Shown here piece after piece: positions 17,868 to 26,581 of a stretch of 39,599 bases of DNA (its first letter is position 1; every line of letters starts with the position of its first letter). The position numbers and the translations under genes were made by a program. Source of the stretch: Psychromonas sp. MB-3u-54 (lineage in GTDB: Bacteria > Pseudomonadota > Gammaproteobacteria > Enterobacterales > Psychromonadaceae); contig NZ_PJBP01000106.1 of NCBI RefSeq assembly GCF_002836415.1, positions 1 to 39,599 of the forward strand, in the 5' to 3' direction. The notes under the pieces are model-generated. The model did not search any database. It saw only the letters and a program-made list of their open reading frames with translations, and was not told where the DNA came from.

Positions 17868-18422
17868 GCAACATTTCCTTTTAGGCGGAACGTAATGATA
17901 AATGACAGTAATATCTGGTACCCGTTTAGATAAAGAGTGCTATAAAAACAGCTAAATATTGCGCCGCTTTTATATTCTGAACAATCGGCATCAGATCCGG
18001 TCATTCCTCTTTTATCTGTTATTACATTCAAATAACCGCTTAATATAATTAGAGTTATTGTTCTTAATTTTTAATTTTAATTTTTAATTTATAAATAGAC
18101 TTACAATAGATAGACGATATTTACCATTAGTGCAAGCTTTAATTAACATAGCTCGAAAGAAGATCCTTAGACTTAGATCCTTGTACTTTTTTTTATCAAA
18201 ACTTATTTTTTTGTTTTAAAAAAACGTTATAACCAATTTTGTTTTTACATTTATTTAACAACTTTTTTTTACGTTAATAGATGATATTTCAGCTTCACCA
18301 AGCGCTGCGAAAATGAAGATCAGAATATTTTAAACATCCGCAGGAATAAATTTTATTAAGCTTACAAAAACGTAAATAATTGAAAATTATTTGCACTTTC
18401 CCATGCTGTTAATTCAGTGATA
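17868..18422. other. AT-rich divergent intergenic region between coxB and the DUF2750 gene
   Basis: About 550 bp with no credible ORF, very AT-rich, including a TTTTTAATTT-type run near 18066-18092. It should contain the minus-strand oxidase operon promoter and the plus-strand DUF2750 promoter. I could not assign boxes or FNR/ArcA-type sites with confidence. Confidence 0.55.
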
Positions 18423-18438
18423 TAACAGTATACTGTTA
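18423..18438. promoter_or_regulatory. Perfect 16-bp palindrome, likely operator
   Basis: TAACAGTATACTGTTA is fully self-complementary. It lies 29 bp before the DUF2750 start codon, where a repressor would block transcription. The half-site order (ACAG then CTGT) is inverted relative to the LexA box (CTGT..ACAG), so it is not a LexA site. The cognate regulator is unknown. Confidence 0.5.
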
Positions 18439-18467
18439 CCCTTAAATAAACTTATATGAGAAAAACT

Positions 18468-18827
18468 ATGGCTGACAATAATCAAGCGCTAATGGCATTT
18501 ATTGCTGACGTTAAACCAACTCAAATATTATGGGCACTGCAGGATAAAGAAAGTGAGGATTGGGTTGTAGTTGACTCTCTTTATTATGAACAGACAGAAG
18601 TTATGCCGTTGTGGTCAAGTGCTGAACTGGCTTTACCGCATTGTACTGAAGAGTGGCAAGATTATGTGCCGGCAGCAATTTCAGTAGCTGATTGGTTGGA
18701 GTTTTGGGTTGAAGATCTGCTTGCAGATAACGTCGTGATTGGTGTTAACTGGCTTGGCCAAGACAATGATTTAGAAACAGATTTATCGGAATTCACCGAA
18801 ACATTAGCCGAGATTGAAGCATTATAA
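18468..18827 (+). CDS. DUF2750 family small acidic protein
   Basis: A 119-residue, strongly acidic, soluble protein resembling DUF2750. It starts with a short helix, followed by a W-containing strand region (DWVVVDS), a MPLWSSAELA block (about 46-55) and a DWLEFWVEDLLADNVVIGVNW block (about 74-94). No enzymatic motif is visible and the family has no established function. I chose ATG 18468, which has GAGAA about 7 nt upstream, over an in-frame ATG at 18456 without a ribosome site. The gene stands alone behind the palindrome at 18423-18438. Confidence 0.75.
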   Translation: MADNNQALMAFIADVKPTQILWALQDKESEDWVVVDSLYYEQTEVMPLWSSAELALPHCTEEWQDYVPAAISVADWLEFWVEDLLADNVVIGVNWLGQDNDLETDLSEFTETLAEIEAL

Positions 18828-19059
18828 ATCCCGGTTAAAAATATCGAATCAACAATCATTTCATAAAATAAAAATCAAATAATATACTCAAAGCGCCTCA
18901 AGAAGCGGCATTGTTCAGGTTGCGTCCCTTGCCAATAGGACGATCTGACACTGCTGCACACTATGAATGAAGAACAGTCCTGCTGATTACGCTAAGCACT
19001 TTTTAAAGTGCTATTGGATTATGCTTTGCATGCCGGTTATTATTTGTACGAGAAATTAG

Positions 19060-19584
19060 ATGGCAGAAAATCAAGTTTTTATTGCTTTAATTAACCCTAA
19101 AAGCCCGACAAATGTGGGGGCTGTGATGCGCGCGGCCGGATGTTATGCGGTTGATGGCGTTTTATATACCGGCAATCGCTATGATCGCGCAAGGAAACTT
19201 CAGACCGATACCAAAAATGTCAGCGCGACTATCCCTTTAAGCTGCGAACCGAAGCTACTGGATAATTTATCTGCAGATTATTCAGATAATGATATTAAAG
19301 TGGTTTGTATTGATCTGATTGAGGGGGCAACGCCCCTGCCTAATTTTATACATCCTGAAAAAGCCTTATATATTTTTGGTCCTGAAGACGGCACCATTAA
19401 ACAATCAGTCGTCAATCAGGCCGACGCGGTTGTTTATATCCCGACTATTGGTTGTCTGAATCTCGCGGCGACGGTTAATGTTGTACTTTACGACCGCCTG
19501 GCAAAATCGACAAAACATATTGCCGATAATGAATTAATTAAAAAAAGCAGAGACAATAATAATAGAGTGAAAGTAAAACCCTAA
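19060..19584 (+). CDS. SPOUT/TrmH family RNA 2'-O-methyltransferase
   Basis: A 174-residue single-domain SPOUT methylase. The three TrmH motifs are present: N-terminal NPKSPTNVGAVMRAAGC (about 12-28, catalytic Arg), central IFGPEDGTI (about 106-114), and the C-terminal trefoil knot segment VYIPTIGCLNLAATVNVVLYD (about 126-146). It lacks the extra RNA-binding domain of TrmH, so it resembles compact TrmL-like enzymes that modify tRNA or rRNA ribose. The precise RNA target cannot be told. It has its own upstream region of 232 bp, including a small hairpin (AGCACTTT/AAAGTGCT near 18992-19010). Confidence 0.9.
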   Translation: MAENQVFIALINPKSPTNVGAVMRAAGCYAVDGVLYTGNRYDRARKLQTDTKNVSATIPLSCEPKLLDNLSADYSDNDIKVVCIDLIEGATPLPNFIHPEKALYIFGPEDGTIKQSVVNQADAVVYIPTIGCLNLAATVNVVLYDRLAKSTKHIADNELIKKSRDNNNRVKVKP

Positions 19585-19719
19585 CCCATTTCATAAAAAC
19601 CCTAGCTACCATTTTTATATCGGCAAAAATCTGCAAGCCGCTCAGATTCAGATCTTGATGTTGAGCTTGCAATCCAGCGCAAATAAACCAATAAATTGAG
19701 CATATCTTCTGCTTAAAAC

Positions 19720-19911
19720 TAACCCTATCTGTGCAGCGCATTTCGGGCACAACAGCCTGTTTTTAAGCACTTTCCTGCCAGCTAGCCGCTGCTCATAGCA
19801 AATGCATTAAAGATGTGATCTTGTATTGCGCAGGAAAAATAAACACTAGCAAGGCATGAGTTGCAGGAAGTAGTTATTCTCCTTTCAAGGCTTATAACGC
19901 AGATAGGGTTA
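19720..19911. repeat. Inverted-repeat-bounded element (TAACCCTATCTG ends)
   Basis: TAACCCTATCTG (19720-19731) and its exact complement CAGATAGGGTTA (19900-19911) bound about 168 bp of non-coding DNA. The interior contains AGCAAGGCATG, TAGTTATTCT and TATAACGCAG segments that also occur in the repeat at 8905-9175, so the two are probably relatives of one dispersed family. Confidence 0.55.
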
Positions 19912-19956
19912 ATTTTAACCAGCAAGGCTGATCACTTATTTGATGCGTTTGGTATC

Positions 19957-20043
19957 ATACCAAATGCATTAAATTTACGCTCACCAAGCAGCTGGGATGA
20001 TTTTGAATAGTAAATCTGATTACTTTAGCAATGCATTTGGTAT
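19957..20043. repeat. 87-bp MITE-like element with 14-bp perfect terminal inverted repeats
   Basis: ATACCAAATGCATT (19957-19970) and AATGCATTTGGTAT (20030-20043) are perfect 14-bp inverted ends enclosing 59 bp. The left end adjoins another inverted copy, TTTGGTAT at 19948-19955, forming a palindrome centred on 19956. A partial relative (GCAAATGCATTAAAG) is near 19798. No transposase is present. Confidence 0.65.
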
Positions 20044-20586
20044 GGTGTTATCGATAAGGTCCATAGAATGCACCCTACGAGCGACCACAGAGTAAATACA
20101 AGTCCGCGTACACAATCTAATTATCCAATCCTTTTCTATTGAAAGGGATGATGAAATTAGGTTACAAACTTAAGTCCGAAGACACTAGTCGCCATTTTTA
20201 TTGAGCAATATTTATGAATTCATCTGCGACAAGCTGCCGAGATAAGCGCCGTTTTACTCTCCATAACTGTCCTGTTTTTGCTTCAATTTAGGATCAGCTG
20301 ACACCCCGTCACTAAGCCGTAAATCCCAACTGTATTTTATATTCAATATGAAGGACTGTTTGATTACAGGTAATAATATCGATCATTTAACCCATTTAAA
20401 CAACAAGCTGTTAACTGCATTAACAAACCAGTAACCATTTGAATTTTATATAATAATATTTTATATTCAGGATCAAAAAGAGTGCTTGATTTACTATTAT
20501 TGGATGCTTTGGTTGTTTAGAATGAACATCTGGTCAAGGCCTATCGATAGATAAATATCCCTTGCTTAAATTATCGGTTCATTACT

Positions 20587-20609
20587 ATTTATTGTGTAAA
20601 ACAATAAAT
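20587..20609 (+). promoter_or_regulatory. Hairpin in the aspA 5' leader
   Basis: ATTTATTGT (20587-20595) pairs perfectly with ACAATAAAT (20601-20609) around a 5-nt loop. It ends 4 nt before the aspA Shine-Dalgarno AGGA. It could affect mRNA stability or ribosome access, or be a protein binding palindrome. Confidence 0.4.
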
Positions 20610-20624
20610 TCCCAGGATTAAATT

Positions 20625-22067
20625 ATGAATAATATTGCCAAATCAGCACAATCCAAAACACGTCTTGAAGAAGACCTTCTCGGGGAGCGTTATGTTCCTG
20701 CCAATGCCTATTATGGCATTCATACTCTACGTGCAATTGAAAATTTCAATATCTCTAGAATGACTATTTCCGATACGCCTGAATTCATTCGCGGCATGGT
20801 AATGACTAAAAAAGCAGCTGCCATGGCCAATAAAGACTTAGGTGTTATTCCAAGTCATGTGGCCGGTTATATTATTGAAGCATGCGATCTAATATTACAA
20901 ACAGGCAAATGTATGGATCAGTTTCCGTCTGATGTCTTTCAAGGCGGCGCGGGAACATCCGTGAATATGAATAGCAATGAAGTAATTGCCAATGTAGCAC
21001 TTGAGTTGATGGGAAAAGAAAAAGGACAATATGAATTTATTGATCCTAATGACCATGTTAATAAAAGCCAGTCTACAAACTGTACCTACCCGACCGGATT
21101 CCGTATTGCGGTGTACAACAGCATCACAACCTTAGTCAATTCTGTTGAATATCTGAGCGCGGCATTTGAACTTAAAAGCAGGGAATTTTCCGGTATTTTA
21201 AAAATGGGTCGCACGCAGTTACAGGATGCGGTTCCAATGACGGTCGGGCAGGAGTTTCATGGATGGTCAGTGACATTTAATGAAGAAATTCGTAATTTAA
21301 ATTACACCGCCAAATTGCTGCTTGAAGTGAATTTAGGTGCAACCGCTATCGGTACTGGGCTTAATACTGCTCCTGGTTATCAGAATTTAGCCGTAAAATA
21401 TCTTTCTCAGGTAACGGGTCTTGAATGCCTGCCTTCGGAAGATTTAATTGAAGCAACCTCGGATTGCGGTGCTTATGTGATGGTGCACAGTGCCTTAAAA
21501 CGACTCGCGATAAAGCTGTCTAAGATCTGTAATGACCTGCGCTTGTTATCTTCGGGACCTCGTACGGGACTTAATGAAATCAATCTGCCGCAAATGCAGG
21601 CCGGTTCATCTATTATGCCGGCAAAAGTTAATCCGGTTATTCCTGAGGTGATAAACCAGGTCTGTTATAAGGTGATAGGTAACGATACCGCTCTGTCTTT
21701 CGCCGCAGAGGCCGGGCAACTGCAACTTAATGTGATGGAACCTGTGATCGCGCAATGTATGTTTGAATCGCTGGAGATTTTAAATAATGCCTGTATTAAT
21801 TTACGCGATAAATGCGTCGACGGCATAACGGTTAATAAGGAGGTATGCGAGAATCAGGTATTAAATTCAATCGGTATTGTTACCTACTTAAACCCGCTGA
21901 TTGGTCATCATCAGGGTGATAAAGTGGGTAAAATCTGCGCGCAGACCGGAAAAAGTGTGCGCGAGGTCGTTTTAGAATTAGGCCTGCTGACGGAAAAACA
22001 GATAGATGACACTTTTTCTGTCGCGAATCTAATCCATCCCGCGGACAACTCTATACGTTACCTATAA
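20625..22067 (+). CDS. aspA: Aspartate ammonia-lyase
   Basis: The 480 residues belong to the fumarase/aspartase superfamily. The signature loop [12 protein letters not shown] (about 325-336) carries the catalytic Ser. Substrate-binding blocks include [10 protein letters not shown] (about 110-119) and [13 protein letters not shown] (about 146-158). The specific aspartase identity rests on overall resemblance to E. coli AspA and on the adjacent dcuA gene, the standard pairing. It converts L-aspartate to fumarate plus ammonia, feeding fumarate respiration or nitrogen release. The ATG has CCCAGGA 7 nt upstream. A hairpin precedes the start and another separates it from dcuA. Confidence 0.96.
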   Translation: MNNIAKSAQSKTRLEEDLLGERYVPANAYYGIHTLRAIENFNISRMTISDTPEFIRGMVMTKKAAAMANKDLGVIPSHVAGYIIEACDLILQTGKCMDQFPSDVFQGGAGTSVNMNSNEVIANVALELMGKEKGQYEFIDPNDHVNKSQSTNCTYPTGFRIAVYNSITTLVNSVEYLSAAFELKSREFSGILKMGRTQLQDAVPMTVGQEFHGWSVTFNEEIRNLNYTAKLLLEVNLGATAIGTGLNTAPGYQNLAVKYLSQVTGLECLPSEDLIEATSDCGAYVMVHSALKRLAIKLSKICNDLRLLSSGPRTGLNEINLPQMQAGSSIMPAKVNPVIPEVINQVCYKVIGNDTALSFAAEAGQLQLNVMEPVIAQCMFESLEILNNACINLRDKCVDGITVNKEVCENQVLNSIGIVTYLNPLIGHHQGDKVGKICAQTGKSVREVVLELGLLTEKQIDDTFSVANLIHPADNSIRYL

Positions 22068-22088
22068 AGATACTATCACTACAAATTA

Positions 22089-22112
22089 ATCCCCCCAATC
22101 TATGCGGGGGAT
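22089..22112 (+). terminator. Intercistronic hairpin between aspA and dcuA
   Basis: ATCCCCC (22089-22095) pairs with GGGGGAT (22106-22112) across a 10-nt loop. No solid T-tract follows, so it more likely adjusts relative aspA/dcuA mRNA levels, by 3'-end protection or partial termination, than fully terminates. Confidence 0.5.
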
Positions 22113-22148
22113 ATTCAACATTTTATTTCTATCACTTAGGAAAAACAG

Positions 22149-23450
22149 ATGATTATTATTGAGTTGTTTATCGTGCTGCTTTTTATTTATTTAGGCGCAA
22201 AAATAGGCGGAATAGGGATCGGTTTTGCCGGCGGAGCAGGTGTTATTGTACTGACCATGGTAATGGGGGTTGATGCGGGTAATATACCCGTGGATGTGAT
22301 CTTAATCATTATGTCGGTTATCACCGCGATCGCCGCGATGCAGGTTGCAGGAGGGATGGACTGGCTGGTGCAGTTAGCGGAAACATTTTTACGCAAAAAC
22401 CCCAAACACATCACCTTTTATGCGCCTATTGTAACCTATGTTATGACGTTATTGGCAGGTACAGGTCACACCGCTTTTTCTACCTTACCTGTTATTGCCG
22501 AGGTTGCAAAAGAGCAGGGGATCAGACCTTCCCGCCCACTGTCCATTTCGGTTGTCGCCTCGCAAATTGCGATTACGGCATCACCCATTTCTGCTGCGGT
22601 GGTTTTTTTCTCCGGTATTTTAGATGTCTTCAATGTTAGCTACTTGAGTCTGTTATTAATCTGTATTCCGACTACTTTTGTCGCCTGTATGGTGGGCGCA
22701 TTTGTTGCTAATTTTGTTGGTGGAGAGTTAAAAGATGATCCGGTTTATATCGATAGGCTTGCCAAAGGGCTGATCAAAATGAAGGGTGTGACTAAACGAA
22801 ACATCCTGCCGTCCGCTAAATTATCTGTGTACCTATTTCTCAGCGCTCTTTTCATTGTTGTGGCTTATGCAACGATGATAAGCGATGCCGTCGGTCTGAT
22901 TGAAAACCCCGCGATTGACCGTAATCAGGCGATTATGGCGATCATGCTTTCAGCAGCAGCCGCTATCGTACTACTGACCAAAATTGATGCTTCATTAATT
23001 TCAGAGGCCCCGACCTTTAAGTCGGGTATGAGCGCCTGCGTTTGTGTATTAGGTGTTGCATGGTTAGGTGATACTTTTGTTTCCGGCCATATTAATGAAA
23101 TTAAAGAACTTTCAGCAGGTATTCTGGAGCAGTATCCCTGGATGCTGGCAGTAACCCTCTTTTTTGCTTCGATGCTGCTTTACTCACAGGGCGCAACGAC
23201 AACCGCATTGATGCCGGCTGCACTGGCTATTGGTGTTGCACCGTTAACGGCAGTGGCTTCTTTTGCCGCAGTAAGTGCTTTGTTTGTACTGCCCACCTAT
23301 CCAACCTTGTTAGCTGCCGTTGAGATGGATGACACAGGGTCAACCCGAATAGGAAAATATGTCTTCAATCATCCCTTCCTTATTCCCGGTGTGGTCACTA
23401 TTTCAACCTCCGTTGCGTTAGGTTTTGCCTTTGGAGGGCTGGTTATTTAA
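22149..23450 (+). CDS. dcuA: Anaerobic C4-dicarboxylate transporter (DcuA/DcuB family)
   Basis: The 433-residue inner-membrane protein has about ten hydrophobic segments and matches the Dcu family from the first residues (ELFIVLLFIYLGAKIGGIGIG) to the end. It exchanges aspartate, fumarate, malate and succinate, so it can import aspartate for AspA and export succinate. The location 81 bp after aspA points to an aspA-dcuA transcription unit as in E. coli, which favours DcuA over DcuB. A Shine-Dalgarno TTAGGA lies about 7 nt before the ATG. Confidence 0.94.
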   Translation: MIIIELFIVLLFIYLGAKIGGIGIGFAGGAGVIVLTMVMGVDAGNIPVDVILIIMSVITAIAAMQVAGGMDWLVQLAETFLRKNPKHITFYAPIVTYVMTLLAGTGHTAFSTLPVIAEVAKEQGIRPSRPLSISVVASQIAITASPISAAVVFFSGILDVFNVSYLSLLLICIPTTFVACMVGAFVANFVGGELKDDPVYIDRLAKGLIKMKGVTKRNILPSAKLSVYLFLSALFIVVAYATMISDAVGLIENPAIDRNQAIMAIMLSAAAAIVLLTKIDASLISEAPTFKSGMSACVCVLGVAWLGDTFVSGHINEIKELSAGILEQYPWMLAVTLFFASMLLYSQGATTTALMPAALAIGVAPLTAVASFAAVSALFVLPTYPTLLAAVEMDDTGSTRIGKYVFNHPFLIPGVVTISTSVALGFAFGGLVI

Positions 23451-23845
23451 TAGTTCCCACTCGAAGCCGCCGCGCTATTTCTGTTATGAATGCGTCGATT
23501 TAATAAAAGTCACTCTCTTTTAAATTGAAGCAGCTTAATTGAAGCCATTGGCATACGCAAAAAAATACAGCTAAGTACTCACTCGAAAATTCTCTGATGT
23601 TAAAGGGTGCTTTATTGAGTAAACGGCTCAAAAATGCCGAGAAATTTATGTAAGAGTACTTAACCCGATAGCGTTAGCTTAAGGAAAAAATCATTAACTG
23701 CCACAGGGTATTGGCTAAACAAGAGAACTAATCGCTGGCTTAAAATAGCCGGTCGACTGAATTAAGCGTAACGGCTAATAACTTAAATGATGCTAGAATG
23801 TAATCATGATCCCTGCCATCAACCTATTTTAACTAAGAGACTCAT
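23451..23845. other. 395-bp intergenic region between dcuA and the frnE-like gene
   Basis: No credible gene. I saw no intrinsic terminator after dcuA. A possible -10 box TAGAAT at 23794-23799 precedes the frnE-like gene by about 50 bp, without a clear -35. Confidence 0.5.
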
Positions 23846-24505
23846 ATGCCTAAACTTCCCGCTGTTCGCATTGACATAGTCTCGGACATAATGTGCCCCT
23901 GGTGCATTATCGGTTATAAAAAGCTTGAGCATGCCATGTTGAAAATGAAGCATACTGCCGAATTTGAAATAGTATGGCAACCCTTTGAATTAAACCCCGA
24001 CATGCCCTTTGAAGGAGAACACTTAGGGGAGCATTTACGGGACAAATATGGCTCAACTAAAGCGCAGAGTATTAAAAGCCGCCAGCAGATTATTGAAATA
24101 GGCAAAACCTTAGGCTTTGAATTTCGTTTTAACGAAAATTCACGCATTTTTAATTCCTTCCTTGCCCATCAATTATTACATTGGGCTAAATCCTATAATA
24201 AACAGACTGTTTTAAAGCTGGCATTATTCGATCTTTATTTCACTCAACAGCAAAATCCCAGTGAGTTATTGTTACTGCTGGATGTTGCAGAAAAAGTTGG
24301 CTTGGATCGTAACAAAGCTAAAGAGATATTAGAGACCCAGCATTATGCAAAAGCGGTCAGAGACGATCAGTCTTTTTGGGCTGAAAATGACGTGCAAGCA
24401 GTGCCCGCATTTATTTTTAATAAACAGTATTTACTTTCCGGCGCGCAAGAACCACAAATATTACAAGATGTTATTGAAACCATTATTAAAGAACAGACTC
24501 AATAA
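23846..24505 (+). CDS. FrnE-like DsbA family oxidoreductase
   Basis: A 219-residue thioredoxin-fold protein with the redox motif CPWC at about residues 17-20, inside DIVSDIMCPWCIIGYKKLE. An alpha-helical insertion and a C-terminal VQAVPAFIFNKQYLLSGAQ segment (cis-Pro block) follow, typical of FrnE / 2-hydroxychromene-2-carboxylate isomerase-like DsbA proteins. There is no signal peptide, so it should act in the cytoplasm. The FrnE group is linked to disulfide isomerase activity and oxidative stress, but the substrate here is unknown. AAGAGA precedes the ATG by about 6 nt. Confidence 0.9.
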   Translation: MPKLPAVRIDIVSDIMCPWCIIGYKKLEHAMLKMKHTAEFEIVWQPFELNPDMPFEGEHLGEHLRDKYGSTKAQSIKSRQQIIEIGKTLGFEFRFNENSRIFNSFLAHQLLHWAKSYNKQTVLKLALFDLYFTQQQNPSELLLLLDVAEKVGLDRNKAKEILETQHYAKAVRDDQSFWAENDVQAVPAFIFNKQYLLSGAQEPQILQDVIETIIKEQTQ

Positions 24506-24601
24506 TAACGCCAGCCTATTATCCATATAAAAAAAATGGCTATTGTGAATGTATTCCGCCATGTTATTAAAAATAACTATCCCGTTTTTCATCACAATCG
24601 G

Positions 24602-24607
24602 TATAAT
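24602..24607 (+). promoter_or_regulatory. Candidate -10 box of tmaR
   Basis: A perfect TATAAT at 24602-24607, 57 bp before the tmaR ATG. No good -35 hexamer sits 16-18 bp upstream, so the assignment is tentative. Confidence 0.35.
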
Positions 24608-24663
24608 GATCTGAGATGACTTAACAATTTCAATTTTTTAATATTTAAAGAAAAGGTAAAATA

Positions 24664-24966
24664 ATGGATAATTTGCTTGAATTGGTAAGATATACTCGCC
24701 GTAAGAACAAACTAAAACGTGAACTTATTGATAATGAGAAAAAAGTTCGCGACAACCGTAAACGTGTTGATCTACTCACTAATTTATTAGAATACATCAA
24801 GCAAGACATGTCTCCTGAAGATATAAAGATCATTATTGAAAATATGCGGTCTGACTATGAAGATCGTGTTGATGACCACATTATTAAAGGTGCGGAGATT
24901 TCAAAAGAACGCCGTGAAATCAGTCAAAACATAAATTCATTTAAACTTAAAGAAACAACTAAATAA
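24664..24966 (+). CDS. tmaR: Pole-localizer protein TmaR (YeeX, DUF496/UPF0265)
   Basis: A 100-residue, highly charged, coiled-coil protein aligning along its length with E. coli YeeX: RRKNKL (12-17), [11 protein letters not shown] (25-35), YEDRVDD (65-71) and SKERREIS. In E. coli this protein, renamed TmaR, forms polar clusters and controls the localisation and activity of PTS enzyme I, and its tyrosine 72 phosphorylation matters. By alignment with an offset of 7, Tyr65 here is the equivalent and is conserved. The gene is monocistronic, with AAAGG before the ATG and its own terminator. Confidence 0.92.
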   Translation: MDNLLELVRYTRRKNKLKRELIDNEKKVRDNRKRVDLLTNLLEYIKQDMSPEDIKIIIENMRSDYEDRVDDHIIKGAEISKERREISQNINSFKLKETTK

Positions 24967-24988
24967 TTATTTGAGTTGAATAAATCTG

Positions 24989-25018
24989 AAAGGGATGGCT
25001 GAGCTATCCCTTTTTATT
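24989..25018 (+). terminator. Intrinsic terminator of tmaR
   Basis: AAAGGGAT (24989-24996) pairs with ATCCCTTT (25006-25013), with the stem extendable through the inner GGCT/AGCT. A TTTTTATTAT tail follows. It lies 23 bp after the tmaR stop. Confidence 0.85.
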
Positions 25019-25046
25019 ATCTCTTTTCTGGATTATCGGGTGAGTT

Positions 25047-25847
25047 GTGTTTGCCGACCATACTGCTTCAAAATTAATACTCAATAATAATGATCTGCAT
25101 GTCTGGTTAATTGAGCCCGCCAAAGTAAGCGATGGCAAACTGCTTAATACCTTAAAAGGGTTACTCAGCAAGACTGAAATTGAAAAAGTACAACGTTACC
25201 GTCTGCCAAAAGCCAAACATACCGCTCTCATCACCAGAGCCTTTGCCCGAAGCGTTTTATCGCAATATGCAGACGTATCCGCTCAAAAATGGTTATTTAA
25301 TATTGGTCCCCATGGTAAACCCGAGATCAACCACCCCCCTATTCCGCTCTCTTTTAATCTTAGCCACAATGATGATTTAATCATTTGTGCGGTGTCTCTG
25401 GACAAAAATATTGGTTGTGATATTGAAAGTTTATCCAGAAAAATCAGTATCAAAGCAATTGCACAACGTTACTTTTCGGCAATAGAATTTGACGCATTAA
25501 TGGCTCTTGCACCGCCACTGCAAAGGCGACGTTTTTTTGAGTATTGGACACTAAAAGAAGCCTTTGTAAAAGCCACTGGAATGGGTATCAGTCAAGGTCT
25601 GGAGTCATTTAATTTTACTATAGGTAAAGCAAAAACAGATCAATTTAACGATAATATTCGGCTCAGTTTTTCACCGTCCTGCACTGAACAGGATAATCAG
25701 GATTGGCACAGCTATTTAGTTTATCCGGATCAAAACCACTGTATTGCGTTATGTGCAAAGACAAAGAATATTAATACACCACTCCCTCATAAAGCGCCTT
25801 TAAACGTCCAACTTTTTGACGGACTAGCCTTACTCAACCGCTATTAA
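25047..25847 (+). CDS. 4'-phosphopantetheinyl transferase (Sfp/AcpT type)
   Basis: The 266 residues have the Sfp-superfamily layout. GPHGKPEI is at about 88-95 and FNLSHNDDL at about 104-112. The Mg-binding GCDIES lies at about 127-132, and the FFEYWTLKEAFVKATG block at about 168-183 holds the W-(S/T)-x-K-E-A catalytic motif. It transfers phosphopantetheine from CoA to carrier proteins. In marine relatives such stand-alone enzymes can serve polyunsaturated fatty acid or siderophore synthases, but no client is in the window. The start is GTG with GGGTGAG upstream. The last 60 codons recur as a degenerate copy right after the stop. Confidence 0.92.
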   Translation: MFADHTASKLILNNNDLHVWLIEPAKVSDGKLLNTLKGLLSKTEIEKVQRYRLPKAKHTALITRAFARSVLSQYADVSAQKWLFNIGPHGKPEINHPPIPLSFNLSHNDDLIICAVSLDKNIGCDIESLSRKISIKAIAQRYFSAIEFDALMALAPPLQRRRFFEYWTLKEAFVKATGMGISQGLESFNFTIGKAKTDQFNDNIRLSFSPSCTEQDNQDWHSYLVYPDQNHCIALCAKTKNINTPLPHKAPLNVQLFDGLALLNRY

Positions 25848-25850
25848 GCA

Positions 25851-26410
25851 GCTCATATTTTCACCTTCCTGCATTGAACCGCTCCTAGGTCCGCGCAGCT
25901 ATTGCCTGCTGCGGTGCATAGCATAGAATGCACCCTACCGATAACGTATAGCCATTCCTATAAAGGCAATAATATTAATAAGCCACTTCCTCATAAAGCA
26001 GTTTTAAACGTCCAACTTTTTGACGGCCTCGCCCGTAGGGTGCGCTTCAGCACCGATTATCTCTGCTTGCGGTGCATAAAATGCACCCTACCGATAACAT
26101 ATGGCCATTCCTATAAGGCAGTCATATTAATAAGCTACGTCCTCATAAGGCAGTTTTAAACCTTCACTTTTTGACGGCCTCGCTCGTAGGGTGCGCTTCA
26201 GCACCAATTACCCCTGCTTGCGGTGCATAAAATGCACCCTACCGATAACATATAACCATTCCTATAAGGCAGTAATATTAATAAGCCACTTCCCCATAAG
26301 CAGTTTTAAACCTTCACTTTTTGACAGCCTCGCGCGTAGGGTGCGCTTCAGCACCGATTACCCCTGCTTGCGGTGCATAAAATGCACCCTACCGATAACA
26401 TATGGCAGTT
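25851..26410. repeat. Tandem array derived from the PPTase gene 3' end plus REP palindromes
   Basis: The DNA after the PPTase stop is a diverged copy of the gene's own 3' end: GCTCATATTTTCACC at 25851 matches GCTCAGTTTTTCACC at 25661. CCACTTCCTCATAAAGC and AACGTCCAACTTTTTGACGG recur from the last coding stretch. The segment around CCTCATAA then repeats at 25989, 26141 and 26292 (periods 152 and 151 bp). Each repeat contains one REP palindrome (26035-26091, 26186-26242, 26336-26392), with a half copy at 25913-25938. Open frames here are remnants, not genes. Confidence 0.85.
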
Positions 26411-26581
26411 GCGATCGGCTAAAAGTCCCCGGTTATATTTAATAAAAATCACATTAGTGAATCCTAATTAACTCATTTCCATAGCCATTTATGCCGGTTT
26501 AAAGGAGGCTATTTTCCGAATAATTATTGTCTATACTTAAAAATAAACATCCGCAACAGCGCCATTGATGAAGGTTTATTT
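26411..26581. other. Short spacer before the protease gene
   Basis: About 170 bp without repeats or ORF. It should hold the protease promoter; no clear sigma-70 boxes were identified. Confidence 0.4.

Larger units (their letters stand above)
19585..20624. other. 1-kb gene-free region upstream of aspA, rich in small repeats
   Basis: No credible ORF on either strand. The first half holds two repeat elements, a 192-bp inverted-repeat segment (19720-19911) and an 87-bp MITE-like unit (19957-20043). A half REP palindrome follows at about 20064-20080 (AGAATGCACCCTAC). The second half should include aspA promoter and leader sequence. TATAAT at 20449-20454 is a possible -10 box without a clear -35. 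Confidence 0.6.

Noticed and set aside
18423-18438. LexA/SOS box
   Set aside because: Half-sites are in the wrong order and spacing (ACAG..CTGT rather than CTG-N10-CAG).
23598-23654. 18-codon ORF in the dcuA-frnE intergenic region
   Set aside because: No ribosome binding site and no similarity recognised; probably chance.
25902-26442. Two 83-85 codon frames after the PPTase gene
   Set aside because: They lie in degenerate copies of the PPTase 3' end and REP palindromes; judged remnants.
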